Positions 52,658 to 61,438 of a stretch of DNA of 64,000 nucleotides are shown piece after piece; positions within the stretch are counted from its first letter, which is position 1; each line of letters opens with the position of its first letter. A program made the position numbers and the translations under genes. The notes below the pieces were generated by a model. The model saw only the letters and a list, made by a program, of their open reading frames with translations, ran no database searches and was not told the DNA's origin. The DNA lies in the NCBI GenBank assembly GCA_017541145.1, contig JAFXZT010000100.1, forward strand, positions 1 to 64,000. The letters run 5' to 3'. This stretch comes from Bacteroidales bacterium (GTDB lineage Bacteria; Bacteroidota; Bacteroidia; Bacteroidales; UBA3824).

Positions 52658-55600
52658 ATGAGTGAAGAGATATTAAAAGCTTTGATCCAGATGTTTGCCC
52701 TTATTGCTAAGCAAGACGGCGGTATCGAGGAATCTGAGTTGCATTATGTGGAAAGTTTTCTTATATCGCAATTAGGTGCCGAGGCTTCCCTGCCTGTAAT
52801 GCAAGATTTTAAGAAACAAGTTGGTCTTATCGAAGATGAGAAAACTCGCAGAAAAAAAGAGCGCGAACGTCTCAAGGCTTTGGAGTTGGGTAATGATCCT
52901 GCTAAAAAGGCTCGTGAGGAAAAAGATGCGCAGCTTACTTCTGTTAAGGAATCTGTAAGAATTCTTGGTCTTTGTAAAAAGATTAACAAAACTATTAACA
53001 ATAAGCAGAAAGTTGTCGTTTTTGTTCGTCTTTACGAATTGGTAAATACTAGTAAGAAGTTTACCGAACAACGTATGGCGATTATCAACACTGCCGGTGA
53101 GGTTTTTAATTTTAAGGCTGAGGTTATCAACGAAATCAGAAATTTCGTTATCAACAACGAATTAGAGCAGTTGGACTATCCTCAGATTCTTTCAATCAAC
53201 GACAATGATTACGAATTCAAGCAAGCAAAACAAATACGTTGCGAAGGTTTGGATTCTGATATTTTCATTCTCCGTCAGGAGATGGAAACCGAAGGCGGCG
53301 AACTTTACTTTATGCGGTATACCGGTAGTCACGATGTTTTCTTGAACGGTAGTCCTATCTTCAGTGACCGTATATATGCTTTTGCGCCTGGTGCTACTCT
53401 TAAGATGTCTAAAGGTCGTCCTATTTATTATAGTGACGTTGTAGCGACTTTCCAGGCTGATAAAACTTTTGCAAATCTTTCTTTCAATGTCAGTGATTTG
53501 GAATTCAGATTTCCAAACAATGCTATTGGATTAAGAAATATCAATTTTTCCGAGTGTCAAGGTCGCTTGGTTGGTATTATGGGAGCTTCCGGTGCCGGCA
53601 AAACTACATTGTTGAATGTGTTGTCCGGAATTACTACACCGTCACAAGGTTCTGTAAAAATCAATGGTATCGACCTTCACCGAGAAAAAGAAAAACTTGA
53701 AGGCGTTATTGGTCTTATCCCGCAGGATGATCTTCTTATTGAAGAGCTTACTGTTTTTGAGAACTTGTATTTCAGCGCAAAGTTCTGTTTCAAGGATATG
53801 CCGGAACAGGAAATCAAGGATAAGGTGGATTCTGTTTTGAAATCTTTGGGTCTGTACGACAGAAAGGATTTGAAAGTTGGTAATTCACTCAACAAACTTA
53901 TTTCCGGTGGTCAGCGTAAACGTTTGAACATCGCACTTGAGTTGATTCGAGAGCCTTCGGTTTTGTTTGTGGATGAGCCGACTTCAGGTTTGTCTTCTCG
54001 AGATTCTGAAAATGTAATGGACCTTTTGAGTGAGTTGACTTTGAAAGGTAAACTCATTTTCGTGGTTATTCACCAGCCGTCATCTCAGATTTACAAGATG
54101 TTTGATAAGATGATCATTCTTGATACCGGTGGTTACATGGTTTATTATGGTCATCCTACTGATGCTATCTCGTATTTTAAGACTATCGACGGTCAGGTAA
54201 AAAGCGAAGAAGGTGAGTGTCCTCATTGCGGTAATGCTACTCCGGAGGTGATTTTCGATATTATCGAGGCGCGTAAGGTAAACGAGTTCGGTTCGTGGTC
54301 AAACGATCGAAAGATGAAACCGGAAGAGTGGGAGAAAAAATTTCATGAGTTGATAACGCCTGAAATTATTCCTGATGTAAAAAGCGAGCCACCTCGCAAT
54401 TTGCATGTGCCGAATTGGTTTCAACAGTTTGTAACATATTTGCGACGTGATTTCAAAGCCAAAGTTTCAAATTTACAATATGTATTCTTGAATCTTATTG
54501 AGGCACCGCTTTTGGGTTTCATCTTAGCATTCTTGATTAGATATACTGCGGCTGACAAACCACATTATATTTTCTTTGAAAATGAGAACATCGTTCCTTA
54601 TATTTTTATGAGTATAATTGTGGCGTTGTTCTTGGGATTGACAGTTTCGGCGGAAGAAATTTTCCGAGATAGAAAGATATTAAAGCGAGAAGCATTTCTT
54701 AATCTTTCGCGATCCAGTTATTTGGTGGCAAAGGTTGTGATTCTTACATTGATATCAGCAATCCAATCGTGGTTGTATATCCTTGTCGGAAACTCAATAC
54801 TGGAATTTGGAGAGATGTTTTTCTCTTACTGGTTGGTATTGTTCCCGATGTGGGTGTTGGCAAACATGATGGGTTTGAATATTTCCTCGGCGTTCAATTC
54901 AGCTGTTACAATTTACATCCTTATACCGTTGCTTATGATTCCACAGATGGCATTAGGCGGTTCGATGTTCAGTTTCGATAAATTGAATCAGGTAATTGGT
55001 AGTGTCGGCAAAGTTCCTATCATTGCAGAGGTAATGGCATCTCGTTGGGCTTACGAAGCGTTGATGGTAAAACAATTCAAAGACAACAGCTATGAAAAGC
55101 ATTTTTATGAATATGATAAGCAAAGTAGTATTGCCGAATTCAAGCAAGGACGTTATGCACCTAAACTTGAGGATTTTAATCTCGATGCAAAAAAATGTTG
55201 GGAAAAGATGGACGAAGATCCTGACAGTGATATAGATAGTTTAAAGGCAGCTGAAGAATCAGCACTTGCTTTGTTGCGAGAAGAAATATCCGCAGAAATG
55301 CGTCGTGTAGAAGAGGTTGAATTTGATAATTTGGAAGATCTTACAGTAGAAAAATACAACGAAGATATTTATGATGCTGTAGATTCATATATTAAAGATT
55401 TGAAAGCTTACTACGCAAAACGTTTAGCAAGTTCAGAGGCAGCAAAAGACGCCTTTGTCGAAAATATTAATTCACAGAAGCCGGGTTGGGTTAACAATCG
55501 TAAAAACAGGTATCATAACGAAAAATTACAAGAAATTGTAAAAAATTCATTTGATAAAAATAAAATAATTCGTTATAAAAACCGTTTAATTCAACAGTTG

Positions 55601-55963
55601 GATCCAATATTTTTGGATGCTGATAATTCAGGGTTCTTTGGATTTAGGGCACATTTTTATGCCCCACGTAAGTGGTTTTGTGGAAGATACTACGATACGT
55701 TCTCATTCAATATAGTAATTCTTTGGCTGTTTTGTATAATATTTTACGTAACATTATACTTTGATTTGCTGAGAAAATTAGTTGATTGGGCGGGTAATTT
55801 GTCTTTCAAAACAGTTACAGACAAAATAACGAGTAAATTCATAAAAAAAGATTCTGAGAAAATTGATGATAAAAAGTCGGAAACTGTAGAGAAAAAAACG
55901 AAGATAGAAGATAAAACCGAACAAAAGCCACAAGAAATCGTAGAAGAAAAGAAAGAAGACTAA
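52658..55963 (+). CDS. ABCG-type transporter fused to an N-terminal TerB-like domain
   Basis: This 1101-aa protein begins with a TerB-like helical domain (about 1-160; AKQDGGIEESELHYVESFL), then a beta-rich domain (about 175-270, FHA-like in its GSHDVFLNGSPI loop but not a secure match), an ABC ATPase (about 280-510: Walker A GASGAGKTT at 309-317, signature ISGGQRKR near 415, Walker B FVDEPTSG with Asp439) and a zinc-ribbon-like CPHCG. Membrane helices follow (about 610-790), then a charged cytoplasmic helical insertion (about 800-1000), a last helix near 1020-1045 and a Lys/Glu tail. ABCG half-transporters move lipids or export polymers. It follows the SiaC-like gene by 74 nt and may be its target. 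Confidence 0.85.
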   Translation: MSEEILKALIQMFALIAKQDGGIEESELHYVESFLISQLGAEASLPVMQDFKKQVGLIEDEKTRRKKERERLKALELGNDPAKKAREEKDAQLTSVKESVRILGLCKKINKTINNKQKVVVFVRLYELVNTSKKFTEQRMAIINTAGEVFNFKAEVINEIRNFVINNELEQLDYPQILSINDNDYEFKQAKQIRCEGLDSDIFILRQEMETEGGELYFMRYTGSHDVFLNGSPIFSDRIYAFAPGATLKMSKGRPIYYSDVVATFQADKTFANLSFNVSDLEFRFPNNAIGLRNINFSECQGRLVGIMGASGAGKTTLLNVLSGITTPSQGSVKINGIDLHREKEKLEGVIGLIPQDDLLIEELTVFENLYFSAKFCFKDMPEQEIKDKVDSVLKSLGLYDRKDLKVGNSLNKLISGGQRKRLNIALELIREPSVLFVDEPTSGLSSRDSENVMDLLSELTLKGKLIFVVIHQPSSQIYKMFDKMIILDTGGYMVYYGHPTDAISYFKTIDGQVKSEEGECPHCGNATPEVIFDIIEARKVNEFGSWSNDRKMKPEEWEKKFHELITPEIIPDVKSEPPRNLHVPNWFQQFVTYLRRDFKAKVSNLQYVFLNLIEAPLLGFILAFLIRYTAADKPHYIFFENENIVPYIFMSIIVALFLGLTVSAEEIFRDRKILKREAFLNLSRSSYLVAKVVILTLISAIQSWLYILVGNSILEFGEMFFSYWLVLFPMWVLANMMGLNISSAFNSAVTIYILIPLLMIPQMALGGSMFSFDKLNQVIGSVGKVPIIAEVMASRWAYEALMVKQFKDNSYEKHFYEYDKQSSIAEFKQGRYAPKLEDFNLDAKKCWEKMDEDPDSDIDSLKAAEESALALLREEISAEMRRVEEVEFDNLEDLTVEKYNEDIYDAVDSYIKDLKAYYAKRLASSEAAKDAFVENINSQKPGWVNNRKNRYHNEKLQEIVKNSFDKNKIIRYKNRLIQQLDPIFLDADNSGFFGFRAHFYAPRKWFCGRYYDTFSFNIVILWLFCIIFYVTLYFDLLRKLVDWAGNLSFKTVTDKITSKFIKKDSEKIDDKKSETVEKKTKIEDKTEQKPQEIVEEKKED

Positions 55964-56006
55964 ATTTTTTTTATAATTTTGTGCTTTTGGTAAGTTAATT
56001 TATTAG

Positions 56007-56014
56007 TATATTTG
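56007..56014 (+). promoter_or_regulatory. -7 promoter box upstream of the lipoprotein gene
   Basis: TATATTTG with TTTTG 17 nt upstream (55985-55989), 23 nt before the ATG. The lipoprotein gene may be transcribed separately as well as with the transporter gene. Confidence 0.5.
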
Positions 56015-56037
56015 AACACAAAAGTTAGAGAAGTATC

Positions 56038-56949
56038 ATGCACAGAAAATGGCTATATTCATTTGCGTTGGTCTGTATGGCGTTCTTGCAATTTAATTGC
56101 GGGGGCTGTGAATCCAATTCAGATGATGACATCAAATTTTTACCACAGGATGACATGAGTTCTACCGATGTTAACTACAATTCGGATGCGATGAATGAAG
56201 TTATAGGTAGTTTTTCATCACCTGTGGAAATGGCAGCTATGCTGAAAAGTTCCGACGTGCCTTTTAACAACCGATATTTAGTCGATCCGGATATGGTAAA
56301 AGACTATACAACAAGTTTTAAAAGAGCATTAGGTTTAGGTGTGTTAAGTGCCGACTTAGGATACTTAAATGTATATTCAAAAACCTCAATGATTTTGGAT
56401 TACTTGGTATCTATTCGTCAAATAACCGAAGAATTGAAACTTGGGCAGTTCTTTGATTTTCAATCATTGAAACGTTTGGCAACTTCTGACGACAATATCG
56501 ATTCGTTGTTGATAATGTGTGTTCAGAGTTATCAGAACATGGATGAACACTTGAGAAATAATCAGAGAAGTAATCTTAGTGCTTTGATGGTTACAGGTGT
56601 ATGGGTTGAATCGATGTATCTTGTAACTCAAGTAGCGAAAGAACAGACAACTGAAGAGTTGAAAAATACAATCGGTGAACAAAAACAGATTCTTAACCAT
56701 CTTTTACCAATATTAAAATTATTTGTGAAAGATACAGATAAGAATTTTACTGAATTGGTACAAAACTTGGAGGAGTTGAAAGAAGTATTGGACGTAGTAA
56801 AAATTACCGTTCATGAAAAATCAGATCTTCCTCAGCGTACTGATGGAGTAATAGAACAAAATGAAGAAAGTATTGTAACAGTTTCCAGCGAAGAGCTTCA
56901 GGAAATTATTGCTACAACAGATAAGATTCGTAATAAAATTATAAATTAA
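56038..56949 (+). CDS. Helical lipoprotein of unknown function
   Basis: This 303-aa protein has a lipoprotein signal (Cys21 in LQFNCGGC). The mature part is almost entirely helical, with a conserved-looking stretch DYTTSFKRALGLGVLSADLGYLNVY and a coiled-coil region (about 205-260). Enzyme motifs are absent. It resembles uncharacterised Bacteroidota lipoproteins that start with an acidic linker and continue with an RALGLGVYGADLGY-like motif. It follows the transporter gene and precedes a secreted protein by 12 nt, so it may be an envelope partner of the transporter. Confidence 0.75.
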   Translation: MHRKWLYSFALVCMAFLQFNCGGCESNSDDDIKFLPQDDMSSTDVNYNSDAMNEVIGSFSSPVEMAAMLKSSDVPFNNRYLVDPDMVKDYTTSFKRALGLGVLSADLGYLNVYSKTSMILDYLVSIRQITEELKLGQFFDFQSLKRLATSDDNIDSLLIMCVQSYQNMDEHLRNNQRSNLSALMVTGVWVESMYLVTQVAKEQTTEELKNTIGEQKQILNHLLPILKLFVKDTDKNFTELVQNLEELKEVLDVVKITVHEKSDLPQRTDGVIEQNEESIVTVSSEELQEIIATTDKIRNKIIN

Positions 56950-56961
56950 TTGCTTTATAAT

Positions 56962-57438
56962 ATGAAAAGACTGTTTATTATATTAGTTTTTGCAATTGTG
57001 GCTATCGCAATGTCAACTTCAAAAGCAGATGCTCAATGTAAACAACAAGTGGTGTATCAGTGTGCTACACAAACTGAAAAAGCTATCTATTTGCGTGATT
57101 TCAATACCAAGTTGAAACGTGATGCTGCTGATGAAGAAACTGGTATGAAATGGACTGTAGTACTAAACAAAGGTACTCAATATAGATTTTCTCTTTGTGC
57201 TCCCGAAGGTTTTCAAGATCAGGTAGTACTGACTCTTTACGATGGAGAACATCCTGAAAATTCTAAACCTTGGGGTAGTACATACGACAAAACAACAAAG
57301 TCTGATAGAAAATCATTCGACTTTATTTGTAACAAAACAGCCATGTATTACATTTCAATCCGTTTCAAAGCCGGCGAAGGTAACAAGAAAGCATGTGCTG
57401 TTGGTATCCTATCTTTTGTAGGAAAGAGCACAAAATAA
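56962..57438 (+). CDS. Small secreted protein of unknown function
   Basis: The ATG at 56962 is chosen; it gives a signal peptide (MKRLFIILVFAIVAIAMSTS, cleavage near ADAQ). The 158-aa mature protein is beta-rich with four cysteines before the middle (CKQQVVYQC), another near SLCAPEGF and one in FICNKTA. It resembles small all-beta binding domains, but I do not recognise a family. It is 12 nt after the lipoprotein gene and probably its operon partner. Confidence 0.7.
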   Translation: MKRLFIILVFAIVAIAMSTSKADAQCKQQVVYQCATQTEKAIYLRDFNTKLKRDAADEETGMKWTVVLNKGTQYRFSLCAPEGFQDQVVLTLYDGEHPENSKPWGSTYDKTTKSDRKSFDFICNKTAMYYISIRFKAGEGNKKACAVGILSFVGKSTK

Positions 57439-57470
57439 TAAATTTCAATGTTTTAAATTTGAAATAGAAG

Positions 57471-57535
57471 CTATTGTAATCCCGATTTTTTTACTCTGAT
57501 TGCGAGTCGAAAAAATTGGGGTGCAATAGTTTTTG
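57471..57535 (+). terminator. Long imperfect hairpin ending the signalling/transporter cluster
   Basis: CTATTG (57471-57476) pairs with CAATAG (57524-57529), with further pairing inside: CCC/GGG, ATTTTTT/AAAAAAT and ACTC/GAGT. A T-run follows (TTTTTG). It lies 32 nt after the stop at 57438. It probably terminates the operon, though its length is unusual. Confidence 0.65.
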
Positions 57536-57579
57536 TATTAAAGTTTTGTTGTTGTAAGTTTAGTAACTAAAACATAAAA

Positions 57580-57804
57580 ATGAAAAAACAAATTATAACA
57601 GTTTCTTATGATTCAAAAAAAAAGGTCTATGAGAAAGCTGATTTTATGATTGTCAACTTGGAATCAGAGGATATTATTTGCTCAAGTGCTAATCAAAATT
57701 CAAATCCCGGAAACGGAGGTGAGAATTCTGTTACACCAGGTTCTCAAATGGGTTCTGTTCTTGAAAATTGGAATAATAATACACCAAGTCTTCTTGATGA
57801 GTAG
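57580..57804 (+). CDS. Small Gly/Asn/Ser-rich protein with acidic C-terminus
   Basis: This 74-aa protein starts MKKQIITVSYDSKKKVYEKAD, without a signal peptide, and has a middle SEDIICSSAN followed by a Gly/Asn/Ser-rich tail ending NTPSLLDE. The arrangement (basic start, E-x-EDII-x-S motif, flexible tail) resembles a widespread but uncharacterised group of 60-90-residue Bacteroidota proteins. The only Cys is residue 34. It lies between a terminator and a long AT-rich gap. It could be a substrate or peptide precursor, but no modification genes are adjacent. Confidence 0.55.
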   Translation: MKKQIITVSYDSKKKVYEKADFMIVNLESEDIICSSANQNSNPGNGGENSVTPGSQMGSVLENWNNNTPSLLDE

Positions 57805-58393
57805 GTTTTGCTTTTGTATAAATCGCCGTGCGGATGTTCGGTTTTTATATTTTAAAAGTTAACTTCATCCTCTAAATTTTCCATATTAAAAATAATTCGG
57901 AAATTAATTGATTCTTATAGTTATATTATAATTACAAAAGCTATTGTAAAAATTTTTACAGTGGCTTTTGTCTTTTTTTACAGTGATTCTTTTATTTTTA
58001 ATTTCTATTATACTTTTCTTTTTATACTTGTTAAAACGTTTGTGCAATCGTTTGCATATTTTTTTTATAAAAAAATATCTATTTATTCTTTTTTTTAATT
58101 TACAATAATTTAAATTTGTGGTGTTGTTACTTGATATCATAATACTTTTTTAAGGTATTAATTACATTAATTAATTTCGTAATAAAGTATTTGATAATCA
58201 ATGAAATATGTTTTGATATTAACAATTATTCTAAGAGTTTTTAAAAATAATTTAATATTTAATTGTGAATATTAATTTTATTATTTACCTTTAAACCGAA
58301 AAAATTATAGCGTTTTACTGAATCTATGATTTGGTAGCTTACTAATTCTCAAATATTTAATTAAATTTATTTAAAACAATTAAAACACAAAAA
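57805..58393 (+). other. Long AT-rich intergenic region before PUL 2
   Basis: About 590 nt without a credible gene. It contains a -7-like TAAATTTG at 58111-58118 and a better promoter at 58263-58293. A minus-strand open frame at 57904-58140 is low-complexity Asn/Lys/Ile and is not accepted. Confidence 0.6.
58263..58293 (+). promoter_or_regulatory. Candidate promoter of the second SusC/SusD locus
   Basis: TTG (58263-58265), 20-nt spacer, TACCTTTA (58286-58293), one mismatch from the -7 consensus. It gives a leader of about 95 nt. Confidence 0.5.
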
Positions 58394-61300
58394 ATGGACT
58401 GTAAGACATTAAATTTGCGTTATCTGGTGGCAAGACTGCTGCTATGCATAACATTTCTGGGACTTACGTCTGTCGCCTTTGCTCAGAGAACTATCACTGG
58501 TAAGGTTGTAGACGAAAATAGTCAGCCTTTAATTGGAGTTACTGTTGCTGTTCAGGGTACTACTTCGGGTACTATTACTGATATCGATGGTAAATACACC
58601 CTTACGATTCCGGCAGGACAAGACAACAATCAAATTGTCTTTTCTTTTATCGGTTACGAATCTGTGATGACCAAGGCTCCTGAATCAGGAAAGTTGGATA
58701 TTCAGATGAATCCTTCTGTTACAGAACTTAATGAAGTTGTTGCTATCGGTTACGGTACAAAACGTAAGGGCGACCTCACCGGTTCTATTGCCTCAGTTTC
58801 CGAAAAAGACTTCAACGGCGGTGTGGTTTCTTCGCCTGAACAACTTATCAACGGTAAAGTTGCCGGTGTTCAGATTATGAGTAAAGGCGGTTCGCCATCG
58901 TCTGGTAGCTCTATCAAAATTCGTGGTGGTGCTTCTTTGAATGCTACCAACAACCCTCTTATCGTTCTTGACGGTGTACCTTTGGAAAATGGTGGTATCA
59001 AAGGTAACGATAATAATTTTCTTGCTCTTATCAATCCGGCTGATATCGAATCGATGTCAGTTTTGAAAGATGCTTCTTCTACTGCTATTTACGGTTCAAG
59101 AGCATCAAACGGTGTTATCATTATTAATACCAAGAAAGGTGTTAAGGATAAAATGAAAGTTAATTTCAATTCTACAAATTCTGTTTCTTTCAAAACAAAA
59201 ACTGCTGATATGCTTTCTCGTGATGAGTTTATTGATGTTATCAACAAGTATGGTAATGAATCTAATAAGTCTCTTCTCGCTGAAAATCTCGCTAAGGAAG
59301 ATAATAATACAGATTGGATTGAAGAAATTTTCCAACCGGCATTCGCTACTGATAACAATTTGAGCGTTTCCGGATCTATTGCTAAGGTTCTCCCTACACG
59401 TATTTCTGTCGGATATTTGGCTCAAGACGGTATTTTGAAGTCAGATAATACAAAACGTTATACTGCAAACCTCAATCTTAATCCGAGTTTCTTCCATGAT
59501 GCTTTGAAAGTAAATGTAAATGTAAAAGCATCTTACAATGATAATACTTTTGCTGATCAAGGTGCAATTTATACTGCTACAGTTTTTGATCCTACTTATG
59601 CTGTAAAATCCGGCGATCCTGATGCTTTCGGCGGTTGGAACGAGCCTTATACTGTAGATGATAACGGTAAAAAAACTCCATATACTAATGCGTCAGGCAA
59701 CCCTGTTGCTCTTCTCGACTATTACAGAAGTACTTCTACTGTAAAACGTATCATTACAAATGTTGATGTTGACTATACATTTCCGTTCCTCAAAGATTTG
59801 AGAGCTCACGTTACCGGCGGTTTTGATGGTGGTAAAGGTGAAGGTAATGTAAAATATCCTTACGGGATGTTCAAAGATTTCGGCACATACGGTCGTAACT
59901 ATGATTATGGTCCACAGACTCAAAAGAATACACTTTTTACAAGTTACTTGTTTTACAGCAAGAAAAATGATTTTATGAATTTCGATTTTACAGCCGGTTA
60001 TGATTTCCAGAAATGGAACAGCAATACACCATCTTATTGGGAATATTCATACCTTGGCAAAACCGAAGCCGACCAGATAATTTTACATCTTGAAGAAGAT
60101 TATACTCACGTATTGTTGTCATACTACGGCAGAGCAAATATTTCTTTGTTAGGTAAATATATGTTTACTGCTACTGTACGTCGCGACGGTACTTCAAGAT
60201 TTTCAAAAGATCAACGTTGGGGTACATTCCCTTCATTTGCAGTTGCTTACAGACTTTCTGAAGAATCATTTATGGAAGGTTTAAGAGATGTTGTTAACAA
60301 TATCAAACTTCGTGCAAGCTGGGGTATTACCGGTCAGCAGGAAGGTATTGGTAATTATAATTATCTTTCTACTTACAACCTTTCGAGCGAGGGTGCTCAG
60401 TACAGATTCGGTGATACATATTACAATATGTACCGTCCGGCAGCTTATGTTTCCAACCTTAAATGGGAAACTACTGAAGCTTGGAACTTTGGTGTTGACT
60501 TTGGATTCTTAAACGATAAAGTAACAGCTTCTGTTGACTATTACACTCGTAAGACAAAAGACCTTATGGCAAAAGTTCCGGTGGCTGCAGGTACAAACTT
60601 CGCTTCTGAAATCACAACAAATGTTGGTAACGTAGATTCTAAAGGTGTTGAAATCGTTCTTGGTTATTCACCAATCCAAACCAAAGATTGGGGACTTGAC
60701 CTCAATTTCAATGCTACATGGCAAGATAACAAAATCTCTAACCTTCGTCTTTCAGAGAACGCTGCAATTTCTCCAACTCTCGTAGGTGAAACTGTTAACT
60801 CTCATAAATATCAGGTATTTATGGAAGGTTATACTCCTTATACATTCTACCTCAAACATCAACTTTATGATGCAGATGGTAATCCTATTGAAGGTGCATA
60901 CGCTGATCTTGATGAAAGCGGTGATGATTCTGAAGGTGACCGTTATTTCTGTCATTCAGCTTTGCCTGATTGGATTATGGGATTCTCATTCAACCTTAGA
61001 TACAAGAAGTTTACACTTTCATCTTCACTGAGAGCTAATATCGGTAATTATGTTTACAACGGTATGTCTGCCGGAACAGGTGCTTTTGAAAGTTTAGGTT
61101 ACAACAACTACCAAAATCTTAATATCAGTTCTTCTGTTCTTGATACCAAATTCAATGTACGTCAGATGTATTCAGATTATTATCTTGAGAATGCTTCATT
61201 CTTGAAGATGGACAACATCAGCTTGAGTTATAATTTTGGTAGAATTACTAAATATTTTGGTCTCAACGCTACATTTGGTGTTCAAAATGTATTTACAATT

Positions 61301-61402
61301 ACAAAATACACCGGTGTTGATCCTGAAATTGAAAACGGTATCGACAACAATTTTTATCCGAGACCGAGAATTTTCTCTCTCAGCTTAGGATTTGATTTTT
61401 AA
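58394..61402 (+). CDS. SusC-like TonB-dependent outer membrane transporter, PUL 2
   Basis: This 1002-aa protein has a signal peptide (about 1-31, cleavage near AFAQ), a carboxypeptidase-regulatory-like domain (ITGKVVDENSQPLIGVTV), a plug domain (NPLIVLDGVPLENG, MSVLKDASSTAIYGSRASNGVI) and a barrel ending SLSLGFDF. It is about the same length as the PUL 1 SusC but clearly diverged, so a different glycan is likely. It starts a new locus whose enzymes and regulator lie outside the window. Confidence 0.95.
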   Translation: MDCKTLNLRYLVARLLLCITFLGLTSVAFAQRTITGKVVDENSQPLIGVTVAVQGTTSGTITDIDGKYTLTIPAGQDNNQIVFSFIGYESVMTKAPESGKLDIQMNPSVTELNEVVAIGYGTKRKGDLTGSIASVSEKDFNGGVVSSPEQLINGKVAGVQIMSKGGSPSSGSSIKIRGGASLNATNNPLIVLDGVPLENGGIKGNDNNFLALINPADIESMSVLKDASSTAIYGSRASNGVIIINTKKGVKDKMKVNFNSTNSVSFKTKTADMLSRDEFIDVINKYGNESNKSLLAENLAKEDNNTDWIEEIFQPAFATDNNLSVSGSIAKVLPTRISVGYLAQDGILKSDNTKRYTANLNLNPSFFHDALKVNVNVKASYNDNTFADQGAIYTATVFDPTYAVKSGDPDAFGGWNEPYTVDDNGKKTPYTNASGNPVALLDYYRSTSTVKRIITNVDVDYTFPFLKDLRAHVTGGFDGGKGEGNVKYPYGMFKDFGTYGRNYDYGPQTQKNTLFTSYLFYSKKNDFMNFDFTAGYDFQKWNSNTPSYWEYSYLGKTEADQIILHLEEDYTHVLLSYYGRANISLLGKYMFTATVRRDGTSRFSKDQRWGTFPSFAVAYRLSEESFMEGLRDVVNNIKLRASWGITGQQEGIGNYNYLSTYNLSSEGAQYRFGDTYYNMYRPAAYVSNLKWETTEAWNFGVDFGFLNDKVTASVDYYTRKTKDLMAKVPVAAGTNFASEITTNVGNVDSKGVEIVLGYSPIQTKDWGLDLNFNATWQDNKISNLRLSENAAISPTLVGETVNSHKYQVFMEGYTPYTFYLKHQLYDADGNPIEGAYADLDESGDDSEGDRYFCHSALPDWIMGFSFNLRYKKFTLSSSLRANIGNYVYNGMSAGTGAFESLGYNNYQNLNISSSVLDTKFNVRQMYSDYYLENASFLKMDNISLSYNFGRITKYFGLNATFGVQNVFTITKYTGVDPEIENGIDNNFYPRPRIFSLSLGFDF

Positions 61403-61438
61403 TTAATTGAGAATTTTAAATTTTAGAATCAGAACAAA

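Noticed and set aside
57904..58140. Minus-strand open frame of 78 codons in the AT-rich gap
   Set aside because: Low-complexity Lys/Asn/Ile translation, typical of random AT-rich DNA.
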